Source: Lasioglossum baleicum (lineage: Eukaryota > Arthropoda > Insecta > Hymenoptera > Halictidae). Taken from it: a stretch of 64,000 nt of DNA. Both the position numbers and the translations under genes were made by a program. Shown here piece after piece: positions 12,681 to 25,078 of this stretch. Under the pieces are notes generated by a model. That model was given only the letters and a program-made list of their open reading frames with translations. It was not told where the DNA came from and did no database searches. The stretch covers positions 12,104,001-12,168,000 of the forward strand of contig NC_134934.1 of NCBI RefSeq assembly GCF_051020765.1, written 5' to 3'. Position 1 is the first letter of the stretch; each line of letters opens with the position of its first letter.

Positions 12681-12771
12681 AAATTATTCAGGGAAGGAAG
12701 ACATTTCTAACTGGCTCCTGTTCTAGCAACGTACGCAGACAATTTTCGTTTTGTATGAAGATCCACAGTCT
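12681..12771. repeat. Dispersed repeat, copy 1 (CGCAGACAATTTT family)
   Basis: This segment aligns base by base with 25079-25181. Over the last 51 bases I count 40 identities, including ACGCAGACAATTTT, AAGATC and CAGTCT. The upstream part (AAATTATTCAGGGA against AAATTATTAAGGGA) aligns too. No terminal repeats or coding frame were seen, so its class is unknown. A weaker third relative may lie at about 32870-32915. Confidence 0.7.
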
Positions 12772-12989
12772 GGAATTAGTCAAAAATATCTTAAATTAAT
12801 ACGAGGATTGAATAAGGATCATTTTGCCATGAACTAACACCTTAGCAACTTAACCCAGCTGCAATAGAACATTTTATCGTTCCGCAAAGGTTTCCACCAC
12901 ACCGGGCCAACATTATGGGCCAAGTTTTACAAATTTTGAATCGATCAAAGGGACCTGAACCGAACCAGACATCGAAGTGTCTACTTCTA

Positions 12990-13960
12990 TAATGTTTCAC
13001 GGTGGTCTCGTCGGCGTTCTCGTGGAATCGGTCGGTCGGTCGGCCGCGGTCCCGCAGAGGTCGCCTCGTGAAATGCCCGCGGACGCTCTCCTCTCGGGTC
13101 CTCCTCGGCTTCCTCGTCGAGCGTAGAGCGGGAGGATGTGAGGGCGTGAGACTCCTTGAGTGTGGGAGAGTACAAGGCGCATTGTGGAAGTCGGAACGCG
13201 GCACTCCGCCGACACCGCTCCGCTCTGCTCGGCTCGGCTCGGCGGCGGCGACGGCGGCTGCCGTATAACGTATAACGCTCGCGCGAATAGTCGTCGTCGG
13301 CGCGAGCTGCGCGTCCCCCTCTGTCCCCCTCCTCATTACGCCCCTGCAGCTCCCCTCGGGGCCCCATCGCAAACCCGCGGCCTCCTCCTCGACAACAGGA
13401 GGCCGTGAGCACCGGGATATACCCCGAAGTAGTCTCGTTTCTCGTGTGAACTGACCACATGGGTCACGTACCTATTATCATTTCCCGGTGCCTAAGCGGA
13501 GGAAAGAATGAAATCTAGATCGCCGGAAGCCCCTCATAATTAACGCGCCGCGAACGAGACGAGACGCAGGAGGAGAGGCCGCCAAGGCGAAGAGAGAGAG
13601 AGAGAGAGTACAGGAGAGAGAAGACGTCGCGGTTCTCTACGTGGAAGCGACGACGATGCCGTGCGCCGCGCAGTCAGGATAGAGTCCACCGTGTGCTACC
13701 TCCGAGTCCACGGAGGAGGTCGCCGACGTAGGAAACGGAGAAAGAAGCTAGACGGACCATAGACGAGAGGGGGCAGACTCGTTGAGAAGGGAAGGAAGCG
13801 CGAGGCAAGAAAATATTCGCACGTGGACCCTGCCCTCTCTTCGAGTACCACGCGGCCCGTTAACGCCGCGCGGCTTAATGAGTGCTCAATAACCGTGGCC
13901 GCGTGTACTCGAACAACCAGGCTGCTTTAATTGCGCCTTCGGGACCCCGTATCTTCGGTG
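12990..13960. promoter_or_regulatory. CpG-rich block, possible promoter region
   Basis: This is one of the densest CpG intervals in the window. It contains (CGGT)n at 13028-13043, CGG runs near 13245, a (GA)9 tract at 13591-13608 and abundant GAGA-like purine runs to 13800. Overlapping frames on both strands are composition-driven. CpG-rich, GA-tract-bearing intervals of about a kilobase are typical of insect promoters of widely expressed genes. No TATA box or confident splice donor was found, so orientation and start site are unknown. Confidence 0.3.
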
Positions 13961-15288
13961 TATCGGCTGCTTGATTTCCGGGTATAAGGCAACGAGCTTG
14001 GGAGAATACTTTCCACCGAAATTTACTCGTTGCTCGACGAGCACATTTGGTTAGAGGATGCGGAGCTGCACAGGAAATGAGCTCTGTCAGATTTTTCGGC
14101 CCCTATTTTTCGCAGTTAATACATCAAGTTTGTGTTTGCATAAAATCTGCAGGTTCAGCAACTTACGGTCTCCGAACAGTACTACCTCAGATCTATCAAT
14201 TCCAAATAAATTCAGTAACAAAAGTAAGTAGCCTCTCCCAGTTCCCATAGCGATTATAAGAACAGTATCGTCATCCTCGATTTCTCTAATCTACCCCATA
14301 AGCTAGACACTCCTCGACACGTTAATGGTGTTCGGACGCGTGTCCTGTGAACAGCGTCGAAGGAGACAGAGAAAGAGGATCCTCCCGATGATTGCGCAAG
14401 CTGCAAGATGACGCGCCCCCATATAGTACGCCGTAGCCATATGTATTCGAGGGGGTGGACGAAGGCGATAGGTGATATAATGGGAGTGCAGGACGTGCCG
14501 GGGCTTTCAGCTCCACACGCGTGAACCCATGAGCATAACAGGAACCCTTTCAGGCTTAGACGAGACGGACAGACGGACGGACGGACACCCGGAGGAGGAC
14601 GTGCTGGCTCGGCGTCCGACACCCCCATGAAAATCCCCCGCAGGCAGCTTTGCCCCGGTTGTTTGCTTGCCCGATGCTCGTCGCTGCTGCTTGCGCAACA
14701 AAACAACAGCTGCTCCGGCTACGGCGACACCGGCATCGTCAAAACAGCCGAATTCGTGACGATACAACCCTTCCCCGACGCAACACACCATAGGACCCGG
14801 GACGGGGTTTCTTCGTTTGCGGACAGATTCGCAGACCCGGAGAGTGACGGCTCTCGCCTGATGGCCTTTGCGTGATTCCAATAATTTTCATCCGTGACGG
14901 CGAAGGCATTGTCGGGGGAAGGGGTGAACGGTTGCGTTTCGGATCTCTTGGTCTTCGGGGTTCTGGGAATTGGAGGATTTGCTGGGCCGGGGAATAATCC
15001 ATTAGGGTTTTATCGAACGAGGAAGTTTGCTTCGACTTGACGATTGCGTCGAGGAATTGAACAACTCTTTTTGCTTCAGACACATGTAATAATTTTGGTA
15101 GACTAGTTCAACTTCCAATTAGGACTACTTGATCGAACGTTTTCAGTCTTCATAGTCTTCAGTTAGATCAAACAGGAGTTCGTCTGCAGTATAAACAATT
15201 CTAATATACAGCCATTAAAGTAATGTATAAAGACCAATTTATTACGTAAAACGAAGAAGAGATTTATGAACAACAGAATTATGGATAC
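13961..15288. other. Non-coding stretch with one weak exon candidate
   Basis: 14153-14223 is bounded by a TTTGCATAAAATCTGCAG acceptor and a GTAAGTA donor and is open in two frames; it is reported as a finding only. A short (GACG)n run sits near 14560-14585. Frames at 14254-14881 on the minus strand overlap plus-strand frames and look like chance in GC-rich DNA. Confidence 0.45.
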
Positions 15289-15310
15289 AGAGAGAGAGAG
15301 AGAGAGAGAG
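15289..15310. repeat. (AG)11 microsatellite
   Basis: Eleven uninterrupted AG dinucleotides. Confidence 0.95.
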
Positions 15311-17644
15311 ATAAAAAATTGAATTTCCACTGGAGGTCTACATAGGGAAAGAAGGTTCAGCCCTTTTCTTTTTCTCTAATCATTCAATGGGATGTGCAAA
15401 CCCTGCGCAACCCTGGCACTCAAACTTATCCGTCTGAGAGAATGATTTTCCCGGGCAAGGGTTGAGCCCGTATCGATATTTATTATTCGAAACGCTCCAC
15501 TGGAATTCGAGGAAGGCCGATTGTTCATTTGGAAGATGGCCACGGGGTAGGAAAAAGTCGTTGGGCTCTGCTATCAGGGTATATCTTACCGCACGAGGAC
15601 CCGTTACAGGGGTGACTTTTTCGCCACGGAAAAAAGCAAGGGGTGCCATGGGTGCGCGGAAAAAATCCCGGGAGGAGGCTGGATGGCCATTAATATTTTT
15701 TCCTCCGCGGGCACCCCTATTTAGCATAGGTTCCGCAGACTACAGGACGATGTCCCGTGTAACGTAACCCTTTGCAAACAGCATGAGAGAGAAAAAAAGA
15801 TCCACCACGATCCAACCGACGATCTGATACAGGAGGACTGCGGGATGAAAAACGGTGTGTCTCACGGTGTAGCGTTTTTTGAATCGGAAAAGCGAGCCCT
15901 GGCGAAAGGATATAACCGTGTGATGTTCGCTCGCCTAGAAAAAAGGGGTTTCGCGTTTAAAAAGTAATGAGGTTGCAGAGGGGCCCTGTCGGACAGGTGG
16001 ATGTCCTTCGTTTTGCTCTAATCCGTCGGTCGACGGTCAGTGTCGAGGGTCACCCAGAGAGTCGACCCTCTTTGATCACTCTCTCTCTCTCTCTTTCTCT
16101 CTTTATTCCTCTTGCGCACGGTCAGCGGAAAAACAAAGCCGAGCTATTTCATTATACCCGACGTTAATTAATTATTCGCCCGCGAACCCACGAGTAATTA
16201 ATCTCCGAGATAGAGATCCTCCGGCTGGAATCGTGGCCCCTGACAAATGTATTTTTTCCGCTGAATCGCACGAAACCCTCGCTAATACGTTCATTGATCG
16301 GCCGGTGATCCCGCGTTGCCGAACACTTTCACCAACACCTCTCTTCCGGTTACTCTTTTCGTCTGTCTTCGAATCGGCTCGATGACTCTTGCTCCGAGAT
16401 AGGCGAAACGCGGACTATTTTTCGTTTTTTCCTTCGCCATTTAATTTCACTGTTGCCGAAACTATGTGAAGAAGCATCTCGAGTCTATTGTGATTCTTGT
16501 ACCCAGCGTTCCCATTAATTATTTTATGTTATACTAAAGAAATGATTGTAATAGATGCATAATTGTGGGAATAATTGATAATGATTTTGGTTTTCCAAAT
16601 TGTGACTTTTATTACTTGCATTTTCTAAATAGCCTGGCTGTACTAAATTCGTTATTATTACATATGATTGTTTTCTCAAAGTTATACTGCACATGAAAGG
16701 AAGTTATCCATACATTATCAAAGATTCTGACACTTCATTAAAATCAACTAGATTATTTCGAATCTATGATAATCACAATATCCTACAATTTTTCTTCACG
16801 AATGCAGTTTTGTAATTTCATTAAAATATTCACAGGGGGTTGTTTATTTCACCCTGTTTCCATTTGAATTATAAACAAGAGTGAATAAGAGAAATTAATA
16901 AACATGAATATACAAATAAATTCAGATGTACAACTTCTGTTCAGCGTTCTGGTGTCATGATTGTGATACTTTTGCAAACGGTTCAAGTCAGTGAACAGTC
17001 TGTGCGAGGGACCCCGAAAATTTCCCTGGATCGACAGATTTCCCGTTCTTTCGCCGTCATTGTCCCTCAGGACGAACTTAACGTATCATTACCAGGAAGG
17101 TCAACACCGCCGCCGCGCCGTAATTTGACTACACCAAACGAGGCGGCCATTCATGCTCGTTCACGTTTTCACGTAGGGTTTTCCTGTCTTTTATTACGCG
17201 AAATCACCCGATCGATCGATCGAATCCGGCGTGACCGTCGCATATGGTCAAACGGTCAAAAAAGAGGGTGGCCCCCGAAAAATGACCAAACAGACGTGAC
17301 TGTGCTGCGTGAAAAAGTCACCGGACTGAATGGGAATATTTGCACCCTCGCGCGCTTCTGTTGTCAAAATCCTGATTTTTCTCCCCCGAGATTCTAAGTT
17401 CGTTCATTAACTACGAGAAAAAACACGAGGAAAAAAGAGGCGGATTGTAGTGCGGAGTGTGCTAATGATGGGGGACGTGCCGAACTATTCATGCATTACT
17501 GTTCTTGCAACAAAAATACAAAAATATTGACATTCTGACGTAGAATGTAACCATTAACTATCCCAATAATAATTAATATCCTGGTGTCCAATCATTAAAG
17601 TAATAGCTATTGCAAAGTATGTGAGATGTTTCTGAAATTACATA
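15311..17644. other. Non-coding stretch
   Basis: GC-rich to about 16440, with a (CT)n tract at 16078-16105, then AT-rich to 16940 and mixed afterwards. GATC repeats (CGATCGATCGATCGA) lie near 17208-17222. The 146-codon frame at 16957-17397 is ATG-initiated but has no recognisable domain. Nothing else is supported. Confidence 0.5.
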
Positions 17645-17646
17645 TA

Positions 17647-18210
17647 CAGTTATGTACTCGAATTAATATTCGGAAGCCCTAAAAACAACGATAACTTTTT
17701 TAATATTGGACCATGCGATTTGAACATTTTTGGAAAGCAAGAGCAATTAGTTCACTACAGGATTTGAAATTTTTTTTCATAAATAGCAATTGCTCGGAAT
17801 TGTAGAAAAAATACTAAGAGTTGCATTTTGTCAATTATATGGACTGTGAAAGTTTCATCGCAATCTGTTGATGCGGGAAAAACGACAGGCATTGAAAGAT
17901 GTAAGAACTCTTAATTTTTACCATCTTTAAACGTTTGTAGCTCATTGCAACGTCGACCGATTCTGACGAAATTTTCAGAATAAGTTTCATTGACACAGAT
18001 CTACAAACCGTATTTTTTCAATTTTCAATATAGGCCCACATGAAAAAGTTGCAAAATACAACTTTTAGTATTTTTTCAAAAATTCCGATCAATTGCAATT
18101 TTTAACAAAATTTATCTTCACATCCTGTATGAAACTAATTGCTCTAGCTTCACAGAAAAGTTCCCTAAAAAGTCTTTTTTAGAGTGTCCGAATATTAATT
18201 CGAGTAACTG
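17647..18210. mobile_element. Foldback MITE with TA target duplication, Tc1/mariner-like ends
   Basis: The element is 564 bp, bounded by TA at 17645-17646 and 18211-18212. Inverted ends start CAGTTA and share CTCGAATTAATATTCGGA; the left copy carries four extra bases (TGTA) after CAGTTA. The inverted similarity continues far inward: AGAGCAATTAGTT and ACAGGAT near 17740-17762 pair with 18120-18155, and AAAAAATACTAA with AGTTGCATTTTG near 17802-17830 pair with about 18045-18085. The outer two arms are thus largely self-complementary, leaving a central unpaired part at roughly 17890-17960. There is no transposase frame. A CAGT start plus TA duplication fits the Tc1/mariner superfamily. A transcript through it would form a long imperfect hairpin. 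Confidence 0.8.
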
Positions 18211-18212
18211 TA

Positions 18213-19198
18213 CATCTAGAGAACAACGGCTAAATGTTTAAAAAAAAATAATTGACGTCTCTATGAAGACAGTGTGTGAGGCATTTAAAAAATTCTGATA
18301 CGAAAATGTTAAAAAAAAAATTCGGAAGACAATACAAGCAACAACATCCAGAATTTGTCGTCTTTACAACTACAAACCGTTCGGATAGAGTTAGAGACTC
18401 GATACATTGTTCGTCCGGAACAGCCGGGTGTCAGCCAGCGGATTTTCCGTATTTTCTCGCGAGCAGAAATCGGAACAGATGATGCCGTTGTCTCCCAGTT
18501 CCGGCGGCCTTGTTGTAAGTAACGTAATTGCGACGAGCCACCCTTGGAAGTCCTTCATCTCTTGCGGTTCCATTCTTCCTGCGCGACGCGACGCTGCGCG
18601 CGCGGAGGGGTTCGCATAAATCTCGCTCGTAAACGCGCCACGGTCTCGAATTTCACGTGAGTAATTTTATAACCGTAAATCGACCTTTCAACGATCTTCC
18701 GCGACGTTACGGACAACGAGGCGAATAGCGCGGAGGCTGTGCCCGCAGAAAAACCGAGGATAGATCCTGCTAGACCCGGCGAACGGATAGAATCACTTGC
18801 TCCCTTGGAATCTCCTATTCTGCCTCGATTTTTTACCCCGAAAAACTGGTAGACAACGAAGGAGATCAAAAAACTTGTGTATAAATCGTATGCAAAAACG
18901 AGGTGAAAGAAGGTCCCGGCCCTTAATTTAGTTAATTTAGATTTTACCCGTTAGCCGCCGCCGTGGGGAAGAGAGCCGGTGCGATTCATCCCGAATACGG
19001 AGGGGAAAAAATGGAATACGAGAGAAAAAAAGAGAGACAGAGTGGGTCTCGGTGCGGTGAAGAAAGCTTGCGAGAAGGGGTTAAAAACGCCCCAACAGGC
19101 TAGCATTATTATATACTTATTTAAGATCGGCCGACCTCGAGGGTCCCCAAACGGGACGCTTTTTTTCCTCTGGATGTCCCGTATTACGTTTTTTCATC

Positions 19199-19200
<2 letters not shown>
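18213..19200. other. Non-coding stretch with a weak micro-exon candidate
   Basis: 18467-18514 (48 bp) has both splice signals and is open; see the findings. The rest, GC-rich from 18400, has overlapping frames on both strands and no recognised domain. Confidence 0.45.
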
Positions 19201-19252
<52 letters not shown>

Positions 19253-19253
19253 T
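19201..19253. repeat. (CT)22 microsatellite with imperfect tail
   Basis: Forty-four bases of perfect CT, then TTCTCTCTT. Open frames across it in either strand encode Ser/Leu or Arg/Glu runs and are artefacts. Confidence 0.95.
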
Positions 19254-22045
19254 GTACAGATACCCCTTGTGTTATTCTTCTGCAACCCCCTGTTCCCGTT
19301 ACATTTCTTTCCGCGACCGGTATTTTTTCCGACTTTTTTATTTCTAACCAGCGCTTTATTATAATCGGTGTGAAATGATAACCGATCGCGATACAGCACG
19401 GTCGTCCTAGTTGTTTTTTTTTCTCGCAAAAACAACGTCTCATGCGAGCGACAAGCTTCAACCATGCTTGCGAAAGAAGACAAAAAAAAAACCGAGCGAA
19501 GCAGCCGGTGGTTAAAAGGTAAAAAATTTACGGTTTTAAAATCACGCGAGAAATTATTATGCTCCGGCGAGCTCTCCGGCTGCGACAACCCCTCTTCACG
19601 CAAGATTCGTTAACTTTTTACCGCTGCACCCTTATCGCGGATCGTTGTCTCGATTTTTCATTCCACGCTGTCTTTGTAGCTCGCTTTTTTCCCTGCTTCG
19701 CCATTTTGCGGAGGTTAGCACGATCCTATGTAATTGACTATTGTTGCTACTGTTCTTTCGAAACTTGGTTGTTAGAAATATTCTAGATGTGTGTTTCCAT
19801 GACGTGTCTTGTGTGCAAAACATAGGCAAAAAATGCAAGCCAGTACAAAGAGAAGGAAAAAAATACCAAAAAAGCCGTCCAAAATTGAAATTCTCTATTC
19901 TGCTCACCATGGCGGTAATTCCAGTGTCCAAGCTGCATTCCCACGAAAAAAACCATGACCCGGCGAAATCTCGAAAATCCTTCGCTCTTCTCATGATTTT
20001 TTTCCTCGAGCAAAATCTTCGCAGCCGAGCCAGTCTGCGGATATACGTGACTTTTCGGTAGAAGTGTCTGAGGGGATGGTTGTGCGAGGGGTGTGTTACG
20101 CGAGAGCGTGCCGGGGGTGACTTTCGGTGGACATGTGCAATTTGACCTGTTGACCCCGGAGCGCGTCGCCGTGCGCTCGGGGCGAAATGTATTTGGGGTA
20201 AAAATAATACAATTTACACATAATAGGGGAGAGCCGTGCGCGTATTCAAATGACGCGTGCACGCGGGGGGAAGATGCGCCGTTGAGAAACGAGTGGCGGG
20301 GGTTTCCGGGGGAGGGGGGTTGTTTGACAATGGACTAGACCCGATCGATCGATACCGGTTGGCCTTCGATCGGTCATGAATACGAGACGAGCGTAATTCC
20401 GGGTCACTTATGGTGTTTTCCCTCCTCGAGGCAGCTCGACGACTTTTTTTTCTCGTCGACGTTCGCCTTGTTAAGCGAGGAAAAAACGTGGCGTCGCGAG
20501 GAGATTTCTCACGATTTTACCTCTCAGCTGGCCGCCGGTAAAAAATCGGCAAGAAATCTGGAAATTTCGGAGATTTTTCACGGGGGAAAAAAATACAGGA
20601 GATGGTTTCAGCCGTGGACACGATTTCCCACGAGTGCGCAGCCTGGTGGGGGTTGTTTTTTTCGCGGAGGAATTCTCGCGACGCCTCGCGGACCTCGTAA
20701 GGTTGACGAATCGCGTCGATACCTCAACCGATCGACGCCTTATTCGCGGCTTTTCTTCGGCGACGCCCCGGGTAATCGGTTTATTCCGTGATCGAAGCGA
20801 CGATGAGAGGAAGCGTCGGGGAGTGCACGATACTATTTTACTTGTCGCGGTTTTTCCGATCGATGGAACGGGGTCAATTCGATCTCCCCGGAAAAATATA
20901 CGTGCTCGCCGCGATTTCGTACACTTTAATTTGTGTAATTTGGTAATGTACAGCCTGTCGGGGCTGTTAATTAGAAAATGCACAGGACCCGTCAAAGAAG
21001 TGAACGGAACTTTATTGGATCACCGCGAATACACAGTACATAATTAAAAATATTCATTCGGTTTTACCGTCTGCATGCCACATTCTTCATAAAATATATC
21101 TTTTCTGTAGTACCACTTATTGTATCGTAATTTTCTTCCTTGGTAAAGAAGAAATAAAGCTACCTTAGGCTGGTAAAATTTCTTTCACTTCTTCACATCT
21201 TCCTTTTACGTTTGCATTAGAGTTCACTGAATAATCCACTTTTTTACATTAAAGACTACATCAAAGATTTTGAACAGTGTATTCTGTTTTATGTCAACCT
21301 AACCTTCATTTTTGATTGGCTTTGGATGTTGGAACCTGTCGTGCGCACTTCTCAAAGGTCAACGCTAGACTGCAGAAGCAACTGACAGAATCTTCTCTGC
21401 GTATTAAAGTACCGCGGACAGTCACGTTTCTGCGGAACAGTCAACCCTACTCTAATAATCGGGGGTTAATTATCATAGTCAAGTATTGTGCCACATACAG
21501 AACATAAGTGAGCAACGTGAGCTGTCCTGACACCGCGATTATCGACTACGCGAAAAAGGTTCGCGTGATCGCCACTTGCCTTTCCTAAACGACTATAATT
21601 TCACGCACGTACATACACGTCCTCGCTAGTGTATTTAGAATACACAGAGCGATTAGATTGTTAGCGGACGAAAAAATCCGGATTTGTGAAGCGCTCGAGG
21701 AATCTGGGACGCGAAAAGACCAAGAGGCGCTCATACGTTTTAGGACTGGATCGTGGAACGAGGAAAGTTGTAATTTCTATTATTTCGTCGCACGAAACCG
21801 GCGGTCTATTTCCTCAAAAATCGATTTTACTGTTTCGCCGGTGTTTATTACCATTTTTTTCACTAACTTATCCTTACTTGTAGTCAAATCAGCGATTTAT
21901 ACAGTAAAATAAAAAGAGGGTTGTTTTCCTTCGATATAATGGACTAGGATACCTAAATATAATTTTTACGTCATTCCAATTCATTAAACATTTATTCTTG
22001 ACTTTATTGCCATCAATTTAATGCAGTCCTTTATAAACAGAAGAA
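19254..22045. other. Non-coding stretch
   Basis: GC-rich to about 20900 with many overlapping two-strand frames (longest 174 codons, minus strand, arginine/serine-rich), then AT-rich. No domain, splice-bounded exon or mobile-element end was recognised. CGATCGATCGAT lies at about 20343-20353. Confidence 0.5.
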
Positions 22046-22053
22046 CATTAAAT

Positions 22054-22703
22054 CAGAGTTGGGCATTAATCGATTAAAATTTTAATCAAGATTGATTGAT
22101 TAATGTGTATGATTAAAAAGTAATCATTGAAAAATCGGAGATTGATTCAATCGATTGATGAAGTTAATCGTCAATCGTTGATTAAAATTGGGGACTGATT
22201 CAATCGATTGATGAAGTTAATCGCCATACGGTATATCCATAAATTGTAATAAGAAGGGAGATAGAGACAGAGAGCGGAGATGGACACAATTGACAGAAAT
22301 ATATCTCAACAAAAACTCAGTTTTCATACAGTTTTGATTCCGTATTTCATTTCGAAGTTTCAGCAGTTAATCAATTATCCGATTGACGATTACAATTCAA
22401 AGGAATGTAATCGTTAATCGCAATTAACGACTAAAGTAGAAATTTAACCGTTATTCCCAATTAACGATTAATAAGTATTTAATCTTTATCCGCGCAATTT
22501 TAACGATTAATAAGTACTTAATCGTTAACCGTAATTAACGATTAATAAGTATTTAATCGTTAACCGCAATTTTAACGATTAATGAGTATTCAATCGTTAA
22601 CCGCAATTAACGACTAAACTAGGAGATTAATTGTTAAATGAGAGTAACGATTGAAGTAGAAATTTATTCGTCAATTGGTTGATTAAATTTTTGCCCTTGT
22701 CTG
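22054..22703. mobile_element. hAT-like non-autonomous element with 8-bp target duplication
   Basis: The element is 650 bp. The left end CAGAGTTGGGCATTAAT and the inverted right end CAGACAAGGGCAAAAAT match at 11 of 17 positions, in the CAGNNNNGGGCA form usual for hAT transposons. The flanks CATTAAT-type 8-mers (22046-22053 CATTAAAT, 22704-22711 GATTAAAT) match at seven of eight bases, the duplication length of hAT. The body is almost wholly built of TAATCG/CGATTA words. A 28-bp direct repeat recurs at 22143 and 22196, and a roughly 37-bp unit with ends TAACGATTAA and TTAATCGTTA repeats from 22462. Subterminal repeats are expected in hAT elements, but this density is unusual. No transposase frame remains. 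Confidence 0.75.
22462..22620. repeat. Tandem array of ~37-bp self-complementary units
   Basis: Units begin at 22462, 22501, 22536 and 22573. Each reads TAACGATTAATNAGTA followed by its near inverse (TTAATCGTTA), then a CCGCAATT spacer with a variable number of T. Partial units continue upstream (from about 22411) and downstream. The array is internal to the hAT-like element. Confidence 0.85.
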
Positions 22704-22711
22704 GATTAAAT

Positions 22712-25078
22712 TCATGGAAAACCCATGCACGGACTATCAAAGAATCACAGATTGTCGTCTCAGAAGAGTCTCAAAATAGATCAAAATGCAGGGGGTTGAT
22801 GGGTCCGGAAAGTGTTCGCGCGCCGAGATTTAAATCACGAGCGACTACCGAGTGTTTTCAAAAGACCCAATCGCGCTGGAATCTCTCAGCCAATGATCAT
22901 TCGCCGTGGAATAGCTCGTGCCCAAAATTTTCGTTGAGGTCAGGACCTCGGAGAGACACGACACGAAGAAAGGAGATAAAGACGGAGAGAGAGTGAGAGA
23001 AGGAGAGAGTGAACGAGAGGGTTACCCGGTTACTATTTCTGTTCCTGATGGGGAGAGAAGACTGGTGCTTCGCGTCTACTGGAAAATCCTAACATCCCCG
23101 AAGAGCCTCCCCGTGCCCCCCGCGTTTCTTCCTTATCGAGTGCTTACCCCCGGCGTCGTGTTGCCTACAAGGCGAATCCGCCCATTCGTTTCTGACTCAT
23201 CTGCCCCGGCTCCCGTAGGCGTGAAAGAGACAGAAACGTTCAAGGTGCTAAATCCTAGCGGCGACGAAGGAGATGTTACGTCGGACCGTTAGTCCATGGT
23301 GAAATTGTTCGTCGCCCACGCTGCCTTCTGTTTCGTCCGATGACTGGCTGGAACCAAAGGGAATTGGTGAGGATCCGCGGCCGCCTTTTATTCGCCTCTC
23401 CATTGTTCGAGACCGGGCTTGGATCGGTTACTCGATTCCGCGTTGCGAGACGGCTCTCGATCATCCAACGGTTTATTAGACTCGTCGACCGATCGTCCAC
23501 TGTTTTTAACCCCTTTCCGTAGGATCTGCTAGCGATCGCTTTTATCGTGATCGTTTTATGGTTGACAGTCTGCTGTGAAAGTCAGTAAGTCTCTTTCCTT
23601 TTGCCCCGCTACTAAATGTATTTAGTAAATGCATTATTGTTATGTGCATTTTCTACATAAGTTAATACTAAATGTATTTATTAAATAATTTTATTGAACA
23701 CGCTAAAATTGCACAAAATCGACTACATCGTCTAACATCTTTAAACAATTTGCATTTTCTTGATTGAGAACGTGCCGTTCATTTTAAGATATTGAGGGTA
23801 GTCAGTATTTTCTGTGGAATTATTGCGATGATCGCGGTAATGTCCCGGGATTAGTCCAGATTTCGCTGCATCGATTGAAGTCGCCGTAAAGGCGCCGTGC
23901 ATACATAAGCGCATAAAAGCTACGATCAGGACAACCGTTATCATCCTTACGTGCGCACACGTGCTCGTCTGTATCGCACGCGAGTCCGATCTTCGATAAT
24001 AAGCGGGCCGTTTGCGAGCCGATAGAAAGCTGCATCGTTATACATGTATTTATGTGAGTGTACTGGATCCACCGACACACGCGCATAAATAGAAGCGTAC
24101 GTAATACCGTTTCGCACGTACGAACGATATTTATTGCCCGGGGCCTGGAAACAATTCATTATTCCCCGGCCGAGGGTAATTAGTACAGTCGAAAGCTGGA
24201 AAGTCACGTCTCTCTGCCCACGCTTGCTTCTACGCTGCGCACCCGGTTGGGGTAGTTTCTCGGGGGGCGAGGAAGAAATATGAAGACAAAATCTCGTCTT
24301 TGCTGGACCGTCGGGATGGAGAGCTATTTTGGAGTACGAAATACAAATAGACTTGGCCATCTATCGTTTCCTTCTCCATTTTTCTTAGCTGGTTAATTAT
24401 ACACACGAAATTTTATTTTAAAGATAATTCTATGGATGAGCATTTAAAAAATATTGATACTTAAGGTTGAGGGTGTGTTGCTTCTTAATTTCACTGTAAA
24501 TCGCTTTTCTAATAGGTTAAAATCAAAATAATGGATGATTATAGTGAATCTTTCTGAAGATTTTACGTCACCCTCCGAATGGAACAATTTTGCCACAAAT
24601 TTAGAAATCAGTATTTTAAAATATCGTAGCTGATGGACAGATTTATCGACGTTTCCTGGCTGGTTTGTTATAATTAATCCAGTCAAAAGTAATTGGGATA
24701 ATTACTTATCGGGGGCTAAAAACAGGGTATGCACCAATTTTCTCAATCGAAAATAAACTCCTCTGAGACTAGCAATTTCCAAACAACACGGAAAATCCAA
24801 ACATCTTTCAAACTTTAGTATTTTCCTCTTAATTACTTCTTTTTTGTGAAACACGTACAATCGGCATGTCAGGATTAAAATTGGATATTAAGCAAATTAT
24901 TATTTTATGTTCGGAACGTGAATATTTTGAAGTCAATATGAACTATCCTGAAGTCGATCAGCATATCTCATTATTAGACGGATCTTTATGCATTTATAGG
25001 AAAATTGAATAGATGAAATTCAAAGACGTAGGAAAATTTTGAAAACTGAAGATGTCAATACATGATTTTTCATCTATT
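22712..25078. other. Non-coding stretch
   Basis: GC-rich to 23550, with a GA-rich run at 22960-23015, then AT-rich except for 23830-24330. A short word TACTAAATGTATTTA occurs at about 23609 and 23665. No gene or mobile-element end was recognised. Confidence 0.5.

Noticed and set aside
22462..22620. Regular ~37-bp repeats reminiscent of a CRISPR array
   Set aside because: Units abut with no unique spacers and lie inside a transposon in eukaryotic DNA.
6217..23101. 16-base match AACATCCCCGAAGAGC at about 6209 and 23090
   Set aside because: A match of this length is expected about once by chance in 64 kb, and the flanks do not align.
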